From the NCBI GenBank assembly GCA_963921195.1, contig OY992538.1:53000852-53064851 (forward strand): DNA of 64,000 nucleotides, given 5' to 3'. Shown here one piece after another: positions 1-10,422 of the stretch. Each line of letters starts with the position of its first letter. Positions within the stretch are counted from its first letter, which is position 1. Source of the stretch: Pegoplata infirma. Its lineage: Eukaryota > Arthropoda > Insecta > Diptera > Anthomyiidae. The translations under genes and the position numbers were made by a program. Below the pieces are notes generated by a model. The model saw only the letters and a program-made list of their open reading frames with translations, ran no database searches and was not told the origin of the DNA.

Positions 1-127
1 CCCGCCCCAAAGAGGGGCGGGCAAAAAAAAAATCTGATCCTATTGGTCCAAGTGCAGGTCGATGAACTTTATATGAGATAAAAATGTTTAATTTATTGAA
101 CAAATATAGAAAAATAGCATGCAAAAT
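1..127. repeat. Dispersed repeat fragment opening with a GC hairpin
   Basis: Bases 1-21 form a perfect hairpin: CCCGCCCC, a five-base loop AAAGA, then GGGGCGGG. This is striking in such AT-rich DNA. The following bases (GTCCAAGTGC near 48, ATAAAAATGTTTAATTT near 79) are matched in the same order at about 26,960-27,060, so this is the edge of a dispersed repeat cut by the window start. No function is visible. Confidence 0.5.
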
Positions 128-946
128 AAGTAGAAAATTAAAATTCAACTTCGCCGAATCTATGAATACCCTCCACCCAATGCCCTTTTTAAAGGATAAA
201 AAACTCCTTAACGTGAAAAAATTAACAAGTTTGATTAGAAATATTTTATTTTGGGTAAACATTTTTTTTTGTCATTTTTGTAAAAAAAAAATACAAATAT
301 TTTTTGATTGTAAAATTTTTTTCGAGTGTAATTTTTTTTTTTTTTGGTGTAAAAATATTTTTGAGTGCCAAAAATACTTTGTAAAGTAATTTTACCAAAG
401 TTTTCAAAGCATGTTTTTTTAAAACTCGGTTTTTTCAACACGTGAATTTAAGGTGAAACCAACACGTGAATTTAAGATGAAACCAATCTGAAATTCACGG
501 TTTTGATAAAAACGTTTGAACCACCGGACCGATTTGGCTGAAATTCAATACGAACTAAACTACTGCAAATATATATGCCAAGCTTCAGCATTCCCAGTAT
601 TGTCTTTCTAAAGTAAGCGTTTTTTATCTCGTAAATTCGCGAAAAACAATTGCAGAAATTCACTCTTTTGCTTATAACTTTTGAACCACTTGATCGATTA
701 CGTTAAATTGCAATACCAACCTGACCAGGTAAATGACCAACTGTATGCGCTAAGCTTCAGGAGCCTCCGTAAAGTCTTTCCAAAGCTAACGCGTTTTCAA
801 CAGACAGAAAGGCAGAAAGGACAGACATCGCTAGATCGTTTTAAAATCTATCGAGGATCATGAATATATATAATTTATGGGGTCCTAGATCAATATTTCG
901 AGGTGTTACAAACGGAATGACAAACTTATATATACTCTCTATCACT
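128..946 (-). mobile_element. mini-me/DINE-1-like element, reverse orientation
   Basis: Read on the minus strand this runs from the (TA)n-core-(GTCY)n head (about 800-940) to the tail hairpin ATTCGGCGAAGTTGAAT-like region at about 145-165. Shared landmarks with other copies are the GTTACAAACGGAATGACAAA block (about 905-925), the core beside AGATCGTTTTAAAATCTATC, and the TACACTC/GAGTGTA-rich middle. Such elements are non-autonomous relatives of rolling-circle transposons (Helentron group). There is no coding capacity. The head end abuts satellite array A1. Confidence 0.75.
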
Positions 947-1408
947 ACATGTATTTTCAAATTGTACAAATATATTTAAAATTTTTCCAAATTTATTTTC
1001 AAATTGTCCAAATGTAGTTTAAAATTTTCCAAATGTATTTTAAAAAGCCCAAATGTATTTTAAAATTAACCAATTGTATTTTAAAAATTTCCAACTGTAT
1101 TTTCAAAATCGTCCAAATGTATTTACATTTGAAAAATTTTAAAATAGAATTGGACAATTTTAAAATACATTTGGAAATTTTTAAAATATATTTGGAATAT
1201 TTAAACTACATTTGGACAACCTTAAAATACATTTTGACAATTTTAAAATATATTTGGACAATTTTAAAATACATTTGTAAAATTTGAAACTACTTTTGAA
1301 CAATCTTAAAATTAATTTTATAATATAATTGGACAATTTTAAAATCCATTTGGACAATTTTAAAATTCATGTGGACAATTTTAAAATCCAATTGGAAATT
1401 GGTGTAGA
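947..1408. repeat. Palindromic 21-bp array A1
   Basis: Tandem degenerate copies of a 21-bp unit built on GTCCAAATGTATTTTAAAAT. Units read forward from 947 to about 1,127 and then reverse complement to about 1,400, so the whole array is a palindrome. The right end reads CAATTGGAAATTGGTGTAG. It has the same architecture as the arrays at 2,813 and 6,782, with arms made of subrepeats as in Foldback-type elements. Confidence 0.8.
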
Positions 1409-1440
1409 TTTTGTCAAAAAAATCTAAAATGGCAGTTTTC

Positions 1441-1713
1441 CTACGTTCAAGAAATTTTTAAAACTTTTTTTACTGACTACTTCATGGAGCTTGAGACAAA
1501 TTTTCATTTAAACTAAATTTAAGCTAAATCAGAACATTCTAACCCATGGCGCCCTTCGACCAAAGTTTAGAGTTTTTGGTGAAAATTTTCTAAACTTTGA
1601 TCCTAGGGTGCCACGGGTTAAAATGTTGGATTTGGCTCAAATTAAGTTTGAGTGAGCTTTTCTCGAGCTCTATGAAATAATCAGTATTTTTTTTTTTTAA
1701 TTTCTTGAACGTA
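1441..1713. repeat. Imperfect inverted repeat, about 130-bp arms
   Basis: The left arm begins CTACGTTCAAGAAATTT at 1,441 and the right arm ends AATTTCTTGAACGTA at 1,713. In between, TTTAAACTAAATTTAAGC and CCCATGGCGCCCTTCG on the left match CTCAAATTAAGTTTG and GGTGCCACGGG on the right in reverse complement. Related sequence recurs at about 47,080-47,480, and flank 1,714-1,870 also matches there, so this is a dispersed repeat family. It is non-coding. Confidence 0.7.
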
Positions 1714-1876
1714 TCAAAGGGTCAAGAGAAAAAATTTAAAATTTTTTGGCATTTTTTGCAAATTTCAAATAGTGATAACTCGACACCCTAAACCGATTTC
1801 AGTTTTTTTTATATTCATGAGCGGCACCTCAAAAATTTATAAATACGAAGTGTCGTAAGACGTTTTATTACTTTTT

Positions 1877-2812
1877 ATACCCTCCACTCTAGTGATAGAG
1901 GGTATATATAAGTTTGTCATTTCGTTTGTAACACATCGAAATATTGGTCTAGGACCCCATAAAGTATATATATTCATGATCCTCGATCGATTTTAAGTCG
2001 ATCTAGCAATGTCCGTCCGTCTGTCTGTCTGTCCGTCCGTAGAAAACACGCTAACTTTTGAAAGACTTTACAGAGGCAACTGAAGTTTGGCATATATGTT
2101 GATCATTTACCTGGTCAGATTGGTATTGCAATCCAGTCAAATCGGTCCAGTGGTTCAAAAGTAATGAGCAAAAGAGTAAATTTCGGCAAGGGTTTTTCGC
2201 GAATTTACGAGATAAAAAAACACTATAACTTTCGAAAGACAATAATGAGACTGCTGAAACGTGGCATGTATATTTGCCGTTCCCCACGTCTGTTTGGCAT
2301 TGAATTTCAGCTCAATCGGTTTAGTGGTTTAAAAGTCATAAGCAAAACCCCGAATTTCAGATTGGGTTCATCTTAAATGCCACGTGGTAAACAAGTTTAA
2401 AAAGCATTGGTGGTAACTTAGCAATGCTTTTCAAACTGGTTTAGTTTTAAAGCAATCCTTTTTAAACTTGTTTAGTTTTAAAAGCATCGGGTACTTAAAA
2501 ATTACACTTGAAAAAAAATTTATACTCAAAAAAAATTTTACACTCAAAAAAATTTTACACTCAAAAAAAAATTTTTTTTTTTTTACAAAAAATGTCAATA
2601 TTTTGTGTACATACGTACGTGAAATATTTTTACATTAAAAAAAAACATTACACTCGAAAAAAGTTTTACACTAAAAAAAAAAAATTAGTAATTTTTCTTT
2701 TTTATCTTTAAGTGACAAAAAAAAGGGTTTTTTACTCAAAATAAAATATTTCTAATCAAAATTGTTAATTTTTTTTCACGTTAAAAATGTACTATCCTTT
2801 AAAAAAGACATT
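1877..2812 (+). mobile_element. mini-me/DINE-1-like element, 3' end cut by satellite
   Basis: The clearest head in the window: ATACCCTCCACTCTAGTGATAGAGGGTAT is a small hairpin at 1,877-1,905. It is followed by the GTTTGTAACACATCGAAATAT block, a TA tract near 1,965, the core ATTCATGATCCTCGATCGAT (1,971-1,990) and (GTCY)n at 2,011-2,040. The body holds a CATTGGTGGTAACTTAGCAATG palindrome near 2,404-2,425. That stretch is the uninterrupted version of the site where the 33,221 element is inserted. The usual 3' hairpin tail is missing: homology stops in TCCTTTAAAAAAGACATTG, where array A2 begins. Confidence 0.8.
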
Positions 2813-2886
2813 GAAAATTTTTCAAATGTATTCTAAAATTGTCCAAATATATTTTAAAATTTTTTAAATGTATTTTAAAATTGTCC

Positions 2887-4110
2887 AAATGAATTTTAAA
2901 ACCATCCAAATGTATTTTCAAATTGTCTAGATGTATTTTAAAATTGTCTAAATATATTTTAAAACTGTCCACATTAATTTTAAAATTGTCCAAATTTATT
3001 ATAAAATTCTCCCAATGTATTTAAAAATTGTCCAAATGCATTATAAAATTGTCCAAATGTATTTTAAAATTGTCCAAATTTATTTTAAAACATTCCAAAA
3101 GTGTTTTAAAATTGGCCAAATGTATTTTAAATTGTCCAAATGCATTTTAAAATTGTACAAATGTATTTTAAAATTGTCCATATGTATTTTAAAAATTTCC
3201 AAATATATTTTAAAATTGTCCAATTGTATTTTAAAATTTTCCAAATGTATTTTACCAGTGTCCAAATTAACTTTTAAAATGGTCCCAATGTATTTAAAAA
3301 TTGTCCAAAAGTATTTTAAAATTGTCCTAATTTATTTTAAAACATTCCACATGTATTTTAAAGTTGTCCAAATGTATTTTAAAATTGTCCAAATGTATTT
3401 TAAAATTGTCCAAATGCATTTTAAAATTGTCCAAATTTATTTTAAAACTTTCCAAATGTATTTTAAAATTGTCCAAATGTATTTTAAAATTGTCCTACTT
3501 TATTTTAAAACTTTCCACATGTATTTTAAAATTGTCCAAATGTATTTTAAAATTGTCCAAATGTATTTTAAAATTTTCCAAATGTATTTGAAAATTGTCC
3601 AAATGTATTTTAAAATTGTCCAAATGTATTTTAAAATTGTCCAAATGTATTTTAAAATTGTCCAAATTTATTTTAAAACTTTCCAAATGTATTTTAAAAT
3701 TGTCCAAATGTATTTTAAAATTGTCCAAATGAATTTTAAAACCATCCAAATGTATTTTCAAATTGTCTAGATGTATCTTAAAATTGTCTAAATATATTTT
3801 AAAACTGTCCACATTAATTTTAAAATTGTCCAAATTTATTTTAAAATTCTCCTAATGTATTTAAAAATTGTCCAAATGCATTATAAAATTGTCCAAATGT
3901 ATTTTAAAATTGTCCAAATTTATTTTAAAACATTCCAAAAGTATTTTAAAATTGGCCAAATGTATTTTAAATTGTCCAAATGTATTTTAAAATTTTCCAA
4001 ATGTATTTTAAAATTGTCCATATGTATTTTAAAAATTTCCAAATATATTTTAAAATTGTCCAAATTGTATTTTAAAATTTTCCAAATGTATTTTACCAGT
4101 GTCCAAATTA
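2887..4110. repeat. 840-bp higher-order duplication in array A2
   Basis: A run of variant monomers starting CAAATGAATTTTAAAACCAT at about 2,887 recurs in the same order from about 3,727, an offset of 840 bp (40 x 21). Distinctive variants (TGTCCACATTAATTTTAAAA, AATGCATTATAAAATTG, CATTCCAAAAGT) keep the same spacing. Part of the block occurs a third time about 295 bp after the second copy. This is a recent segmental duplication inside the array. Confidence 0.75.
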
Positions 4111-4646
4111 ATTTTTAAAATTGTCCAAATTTATTTTAAAATTCTCCTAATGTATTTAAAAATTGTCCAAATGCATTATAAAATTGTCCAAATGTATTTT
4201 AAAATTGTCCAAATTTATTTTAAAACATTCCAAAAGTATTTTAAAATTGGCCAAATGATTTTAAATTGTCCAAATGTATTTTAAAATTTTCCAAATGTAT
4301 TTTAAAATTGTCCAAATGCATTTTAAAATTGTCCAAATTTATTTTAAAATTGTTCAAATGTATTTTAAAATTGTCCAAATGCATTTTAAAATTGTCCAAA
4401 TTTATTTTAAAACTTTCCAAATGTATTTTAAAATTGTCCAGTTGTATTTTAAAATTTTCCAACTGTGTTTTAAAATATTTTACATAGAATTATACATAGA
4501 ATATTTTAAAATACATTTGGAAAATTTTAAAATACATTTGGACAATTTGGAAAATACATTTGGAAACTTTTAAAATACATTTGGACAATTTTAAAATACA
4601 TTTGGAAAATTGTAAACTACATTTGGACAATTTAAAAATACATTTG

Positions 4647-4878
4647 AAGGTCTTATTGTAAAAACTCGATAAGCAACATTTTATTTTATGGTGCTTTTTG
4701 CCTAAAAACTTTTAAAATAATGTAGAAAATATAACTTTTGCAGAGCTTTAATTCTCATTATACTTGTACGAAGGGTTAAATCAAGACTTCTGCCAAAAAT
4801 CTGTCAATGTAACATCAGCAGAAGGCGAAAAACACGAAAAAATAAAATGTTGCTTATCAAGTTCTTGCAGTAGCCCTT
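4647..4878. mobile_element. 232-bp MITE with about 55-bp inverted termini
   Basis: The left terminus 4,647-4,702 (AAGGTCTTATTG...) and right terminus 4,824-4,878 (...GTAGCCCTT) are inverted repeats sharing a perfect 20-bp GATAAGCAACATTTTATTTT. The direct repeat CATTTG flanks both sides (4,641-4,646 and 4,879-4,884), consistent with a 6-bp target-site duplication. CATTTG is itself part of the satellite unit, so a chance match is possible. There is no open frame; superfamily not assigned. Confidence 0.8.
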
Positions 4879-5035
4879 CATTTGAAGAATTTTAAACTAC
4901 TTTTGGACAATTTTAAAGTACTTTTGGACAATATTAAAATATATTTAGACAATATTAAAACATATTTGGACTAATTTAAAATACATTTGGACAATTTTAA
5001 AATACATTTGGAAAAATTTAAAATACAATTGGAAA

Positions 5036-6781
5036 TGGTGTTGTAGAATAAAAACTTGCCCGGATACTTGGGATAGTCAAAAGTTTAAGAAAAAACTGCC
5101 ACTCTAATGTATAATATTCTAAACTGAAAATTGAAACCTTGATCTTTGGTCATTATAAAACGTCTTAAAAAATATTAAAGTTTGAATGCACTGTTTGAAT
5201 GATTATGATTTTTTTGCAAATTTTATGTTTGCGGATTTAAGATTTTATTTGAGTTTTTTTTTAAATACATAAATCTCCACTTGTATTGCATTTTAACAAT
5301 AATTTGTTGCTGATTTGTTTTTATATAATGCAACCATGACCTTCAAGTATGTTTTTATTTACTCAAAGGTGAGATAATTTTTTTTTTTCTATATAAATAA
5401 ATATTTTGATTTTTTATTTATTAATAAAAAATTATATATAAACAATAAAAAAAAGAAGATTTATTGAGAAAAGATAAGATTTATTTGAAATATTTTTTTT
5501 TATTTGTTTAAGAAGAAAAAACTGATATATGTAAATTTAAAGTCTACTTTTAGGCTTAAAAATTTAAACAAGAGCTTTTTTAAAACAAAAGCTCAAGTTG
5601 AATTGGCAATTCGTAATAAAGTAGAAGAGTATGGTTTAAATTTGTTGTATGCATTTAAAATTAAATGTTAACCCATTAGGGAGCGAGTGCTTTTGAAATT
5701 TTGAAACATTTAAAAACTTGAAAAATTCTCTTAGATTTAAAAAGATTTAAATCTCTGCTTTTGAAAAAAAAAATTTTTGATTTTCACAAAAATCTGACAA
5801 AAAGATCAATTGTAATTCGAAGAAGATCTATGGAAATTCAGTTGATATTTTTCGAATTAGAATCTTACAATCGATCTTTTTCTGATAACAATTAATATTT
5901 TTCAAATTGCAATTGATCTTTTTCGAATTACAATTGACGCACAACGATCGAAAATTTTAAAAGTTTTTAAAAATAATATTTATTAATTTTGATATTAAAA
6001 CAAAGTAAAATCTGTCAAACGGTTTTTTGAAATATCGCTATTTGGAATTTGCAAAAAAATATCGGTTTCTCTTGCAGTTTAGAAATTTAAAAAACAAAAT
6101 CTCAAACATCTCTTTTTCTTTGATCCTTTCATAGAGCTTTGGATGTTATTAAGGGTGTTCAGTCGATTAATTCTTGTTCGATTAATCGAACAATTTTAGA
6201 CGAAAAATTGTTCGAATCATAGTAAATCCTGATTTTATTAACAAAAACCTGATAAAAATCGGGGAAATTTTTTTTTGCAGATTTTCTGATGATAATCTTT
6301 TGAATATAATATTTTTCAATGACATATTTGATTTCCTTTAAAAACCTACAACTGTTAAATAAGAACAACCAAATTTTTTTTTCTAAAAAAAAAAAAATTG
6401 TTCTACTTTTTAAACATCTACCGTGTTTATTTAAAAATGTTGTTGAAAAATGATGTTTTAAATATTGATTGATTTATTTAATTTATAACAGTTGTTATTT
6501 AAAATAATTGATAAAAACCCCGACATGTCTAATCATAACCAACCATACACTTCTTTCTAAATAAATATTTTACGTCAATCGATCTTGAAATAAAATTTTG
6601 TTATGTTTTTTTTATTTAATTAAAAAAAATTTTGCAAATGTTATAAAAAATATAAATAAAAACAAAAGAAGTTATTTTTTTTTTAAATCTTGTGGCATTT
6701 TTCACATTATTAAATTACGTCGTTAGAAAAATATTTAAAAAAAAAAAAACCTCATTAACTAATTTATTATTACAAACTATA
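5036..6781. other. AT-rich stretch without a recognisable gene
   Basis: No convincing open frame. Bases 5,800-5,945 form a loose palindrome (AAGATCAATTGTAATTCGAA on the left, TTCGAATTACAATTGA on the right) related to the foldback element at 62,376. Bases 5,990-6,130 (AAATATCGCTATTTGGAATTTGC) match the repeat family at 1,714-1,870 and 47,220-47,300. The rest is homopolymer-rich with nothing identifiable. Confidence 0.6.
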
Positions 6782-9085
6782 TTTACTATTTTAAAATTTT
6801 CCAAATGTATTCTAAAATTGTCCAAATATATTTTAAAATTTTTCAAATGTATTTTAAAATTGTACAATTGTATTTTAAAATTGTCCAAATATATTTTAAA
6901 ATTGTCTAATTGTATTTTAAAATTGTCCAAATGTAGTTTAAAATTGTCAAAATGCATTGTCCAAATGTATTTTAAAATTGTCCAAATGTATTTTAAAATT
7001 GTCCAAATGTAGTTTAAAATTTTCCAAATGTAGTTTAAAAATTTCCAAATGTATTTTCAAAATTGTCCAAATGTAGTTTGAAATTGTACAAATGTATTTT
7101 AAAATTGTCCAAATGTATTTTAAAATTGTTCAAATGTATTTTAAAAATGTCCAAGTATATTTTAAAATTGACCAAACTAATTTTAAAATTGTCCAAATGT
7201 ATTTAAAAATTTTTCAAATATATTTTAAAATTGTCCAAACTAATTTTAAAATTGTCCAAATGAATTTTGAAATTGCCCAAATGTATCTTAAAATTGTCCA
7301 AACTAATTTTAAAATTGTCCAAATGTATTTTAGAATTGTCCAAATATATTTTAAAATTGTCCAAATGTATTTTAAAATTGTCCAAATATATTTTAAAATT
7401 GTCCATATGTATTTTAAAATTGTCCAAATGTAGTTTAAAATTTTCCAAATATATTTTAAAATTGTCCAAATGAATTTTAAAATTGTCCAAATTAATTTTA
7501 AAATTGTCCAAATATATTTTAAAATTGTCCAAATGAATTTTTAAATTGTCCAAATGTATTTTAAAATTGTCCAAATGAATTTTAAAATTGTCCAAATGTA
7601 TTTTAAAATTGTCCAAATGTATTTTAAAATTGTTCAAATGTATTTTAAAATTGTCCAAATGTAGTTTAAATATTTCTAAATGTATTTTAAAATTGTCCAA
7701 ATGTAGTTTACATTTTTTTTAAATTTTAAACTACATTTGGACAATTTTAAATACAATTGGACAATTTTAAAATACATTTGGACTATTTTAAAATACATTT
7801 GGAAAATGTTAAACTACATTTGGAAAATTTTAAAACACAATTGGACAATTTTAAAATACATTTGGACACTTTTAAAATACATTTGGATAATTTTAAAATA
7901 CATTTGGAAAATTCTAAACTACATTTGTACAATTTTTAAATACATTTGGAAATTTTTAAAATACATTTGGAAAATTTTAAACTACATTTGGACAATTTTA
8001 AAATACAATTGGACAATTTTAAATACATACATTTGGAAAATGTTAAACTAAATTTGGAAAATTTTAAAACACAATTGGACAATTTTGAAATACATTTGGA
8101 CAATTTTTAAATAAATTTGGAAAATTTTAAAATACATTTGGAAATTTTTAAAATACATTTGGACAATTTTAAAATAAATTTGGAAAATTTTAAACTACAT
8201 TTGGACAATTTTAAAATACATTTGGACAATTTTGAAAAACATTTGGACAATTTTAAAATACATTTGGACAATTTTAAAATCCATTTGGAAAATTTTAAAA
8301 TATATTTGCACAATTTTAAATACATATGGACAATTTTAAAATTAATTTGGACAATTTTAAAATTAATTTGGACAATTTTAAAATATATTCAAACAATTTT
8401 AAAATTCATTTGGACAATTTTCAAATACATTTGGACAATTTTAAAATACATTTGGAAAATTTTAAACTACATTTTGACAATTTAAAAATACATTTGGACA
8501 ATTTTGAAATACGTTTGGACGATTTAAAAATACATTTGGACAGTTTTAAAATGTATTTGGACAATTTTAAAATACATTTGGACAATTTTAAAATACATTT
8601 GGACAATTTAAAATACATGTGGACAATTTAAAAATACATTTGGAAAATTTTAAACTACATTTGGACAATTTTAAAATACATTTGGACATTTTTGAAAAAC
8701 ATTTGGAAAATGTTAAACTACATTTGCAAAATTTTAAAACACAATTGGACAATTTTAAAATACATTTGGACAATTTTAAAATACATTTGGATAATTTTAA
8801 AATACATTTGGACAATTTTAAAATTCATTTGGACAATTTTAAAATACATTTGGACAATTTTAAAATATATTTGGACAACTTTAAAATACATTTGGAAAAT
8901 TTTAAAATGTATTTAGACATTTTTAAATTACATTTGGATAATTTTAAAATACATTTGGACAATTTTAAAATTCATTTGGACAATTTTTAAATACATTTGG
9001 ACAATTTTAAAATTCATTTGGACAATTTTAAAATACATATGGACAATTTTAAAATACATTTGGATAATTGTTAAAATACAATTAC
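6782..9085. repeat. Palindromic 21-bp array A3, the longest
   Basis: Forward units run from 6,782 to about 7,712 and reverse-complement units from about 7,728 to 9,085. The dyad centre is at about 7,715-7,725 (GTAGTTTACATTTTTTTTAA, then AAACTAC). Because 21 is a multiple of 3, frames stay open on both strands and give fictitious heptad repeats such as KIVQMYF and DNFKIHL. The left edge matches array A2. The structure fits a Foldback-like element with subrepeat arms. No protein is claimed. Confidence 0.8.
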
Positions 9086-9715
9086 AAATTGTGTAAAGCC
9101 ATTATTTCCAGAAATAAAAAAAGTACCAAAGTACAATTTTTTACTCGATTAAAATAAAATTTAACAAAACGTTTTTTCATAATGTTTTTTTTTTCGTCTG
9201 GGGGATCCTACATTTCAAACCTCAAGTTTTAAGACTTTTTTTAGAAGAAAGAAAAAAGTACCAAAGTACACTTAGCCCTTATTCCAAAAAGTACTTTTCG
9301 GAATGTTTTATTTAAGGAAATATAAAAATTACCAAATTTTTCTTTTTTACCCTTTTTACCCCCCTTAAAATGGAAATTTCCAAAAATTTCTAAAAACAAA
9401 TGTATTTACAATAAAATAAACAAATCAAAGCTATTTCCCCAATCTAATCATGACCATTTACTTTTTTCACTATCTTTTATTCTTTTTTTTTTTGCTTTTC
9501 AATGTTATTTCAGTCCTAAAATATATTGACACAAATATTGTTAATATAATCCATAGAAAAAATATTGCAAAAATGAAATATATGCCTCCGGTTATAACTT
9601 TCACTCTATATACCAAATCATACAAAAAAATAGTTTAAATATTAGAATAAAAACCTAATGGAAATGAAATAGAATATATTTTTAGATGACTTATAAACCA
9701 AACATGAATAAATAA
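9086..9715. other. Non-coding AT-rich spacer
   Basis: The motif AAAAAGTACCAAAGTACA occurs twice (about 9,117 and 9,252). Otherwise this is A/T homopolymers with no recognisable gene, RNA or element end. Confidence 0.5.
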
Positions 9716-10422
9716 AACAAGACAGAGTGTTAAGTTTGGCTGCGACGAATCTTTTATACCCTCCAAAATGTAAAACACAATAAAAATCCAGAATCTATGA
9801 ATACTTTCCACAATGCCTTTTTAAGTGATAGTAATTTTTCTAACGTGAAAAAAATTAACAATTTTGATTAGAAACTTTTTATTCTGAATAAAAAACTTTT
9901 TAGTCATTTTTGTAAAAAAAAACATTGACAAAAAAATTTTTGAGTGTAAATTTTTTTTTTTTTCAGTGTAAAATTTTTTGGGAGTGTAAATTTTTTTTGT
10001 GTAAAAATATTTTTGAGTGTAATTTTTTTTTAGTGCAAAAATATTTTTGAGTGACAAAAATACTTTGTAGAATATTTTTCTAACTTCCCAGCAAAAATAA
10101 ATCGATATATTGGCGACACAGCATCTGTTTATAGCATACCGAAGCGCATCCAAAGAGCGCTATTGAGGATGCAGTAAAAGTAAGGGGAACAAATTAAAAT
10201 TTTTTGTTAAGATTTTTTATGTAAAACTCAAAATATAAAATTATATTTTGATAAAATTTCATACATGCTTTCCTTTTGAATATATTTAACACTTTTTGCA
10301 TAAGAAACCATGAGTTTTGGACATAGACACATGATATCACTGCTTCAATCATAACACCTCACATTTTAAATGAAAAAAAATTGAGTACACCATTTCCACT
10401 TTAGTTTCAGAAAAACAAATTA

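Larger units (their letters stand above)
2813..5035. repeat. Palindromic 21-bp array A2
   Basis: The forward arm of 21-bp units (2,813 to about 4,480) meets a reverse arm (about 4,500-5,035). The dyad lies around ACATAGAATTATACATAGAA at 4,480-4,500. Its left edge (AAATGTATTCTAAAATTG, then TGTCCAAATATATTTTAAAA) is nearly identical to the left edge of the array at 6,782. The right edge ends ACAATTGGAAATGGTG like array A1. Shared edges argue for a defined foldback element, not a random satellite. A 232-bp MITE interrupts the right arm. Confidence 0.8.

Noticed and set aside
2011..2040. Simple microsatellite of independent origin
   Set aside because: It always follows the same core and head, so it is a part of the mini-me/DINE-like element.
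3015..3770. 251-codon frame of KIVQMYF heptads, and similar frames elsewhere in the 21-bp arrays
   Set aside because: It is an effect of a 21-bp unit on several frames of both strands. There are no non-repeat flanks or splice signals.
6782..9085. CRISPR-like array
   Set aside because: Units are contiguous, degenerate and inverted about a centre, without spacers, in a eukaryote-type sequence.
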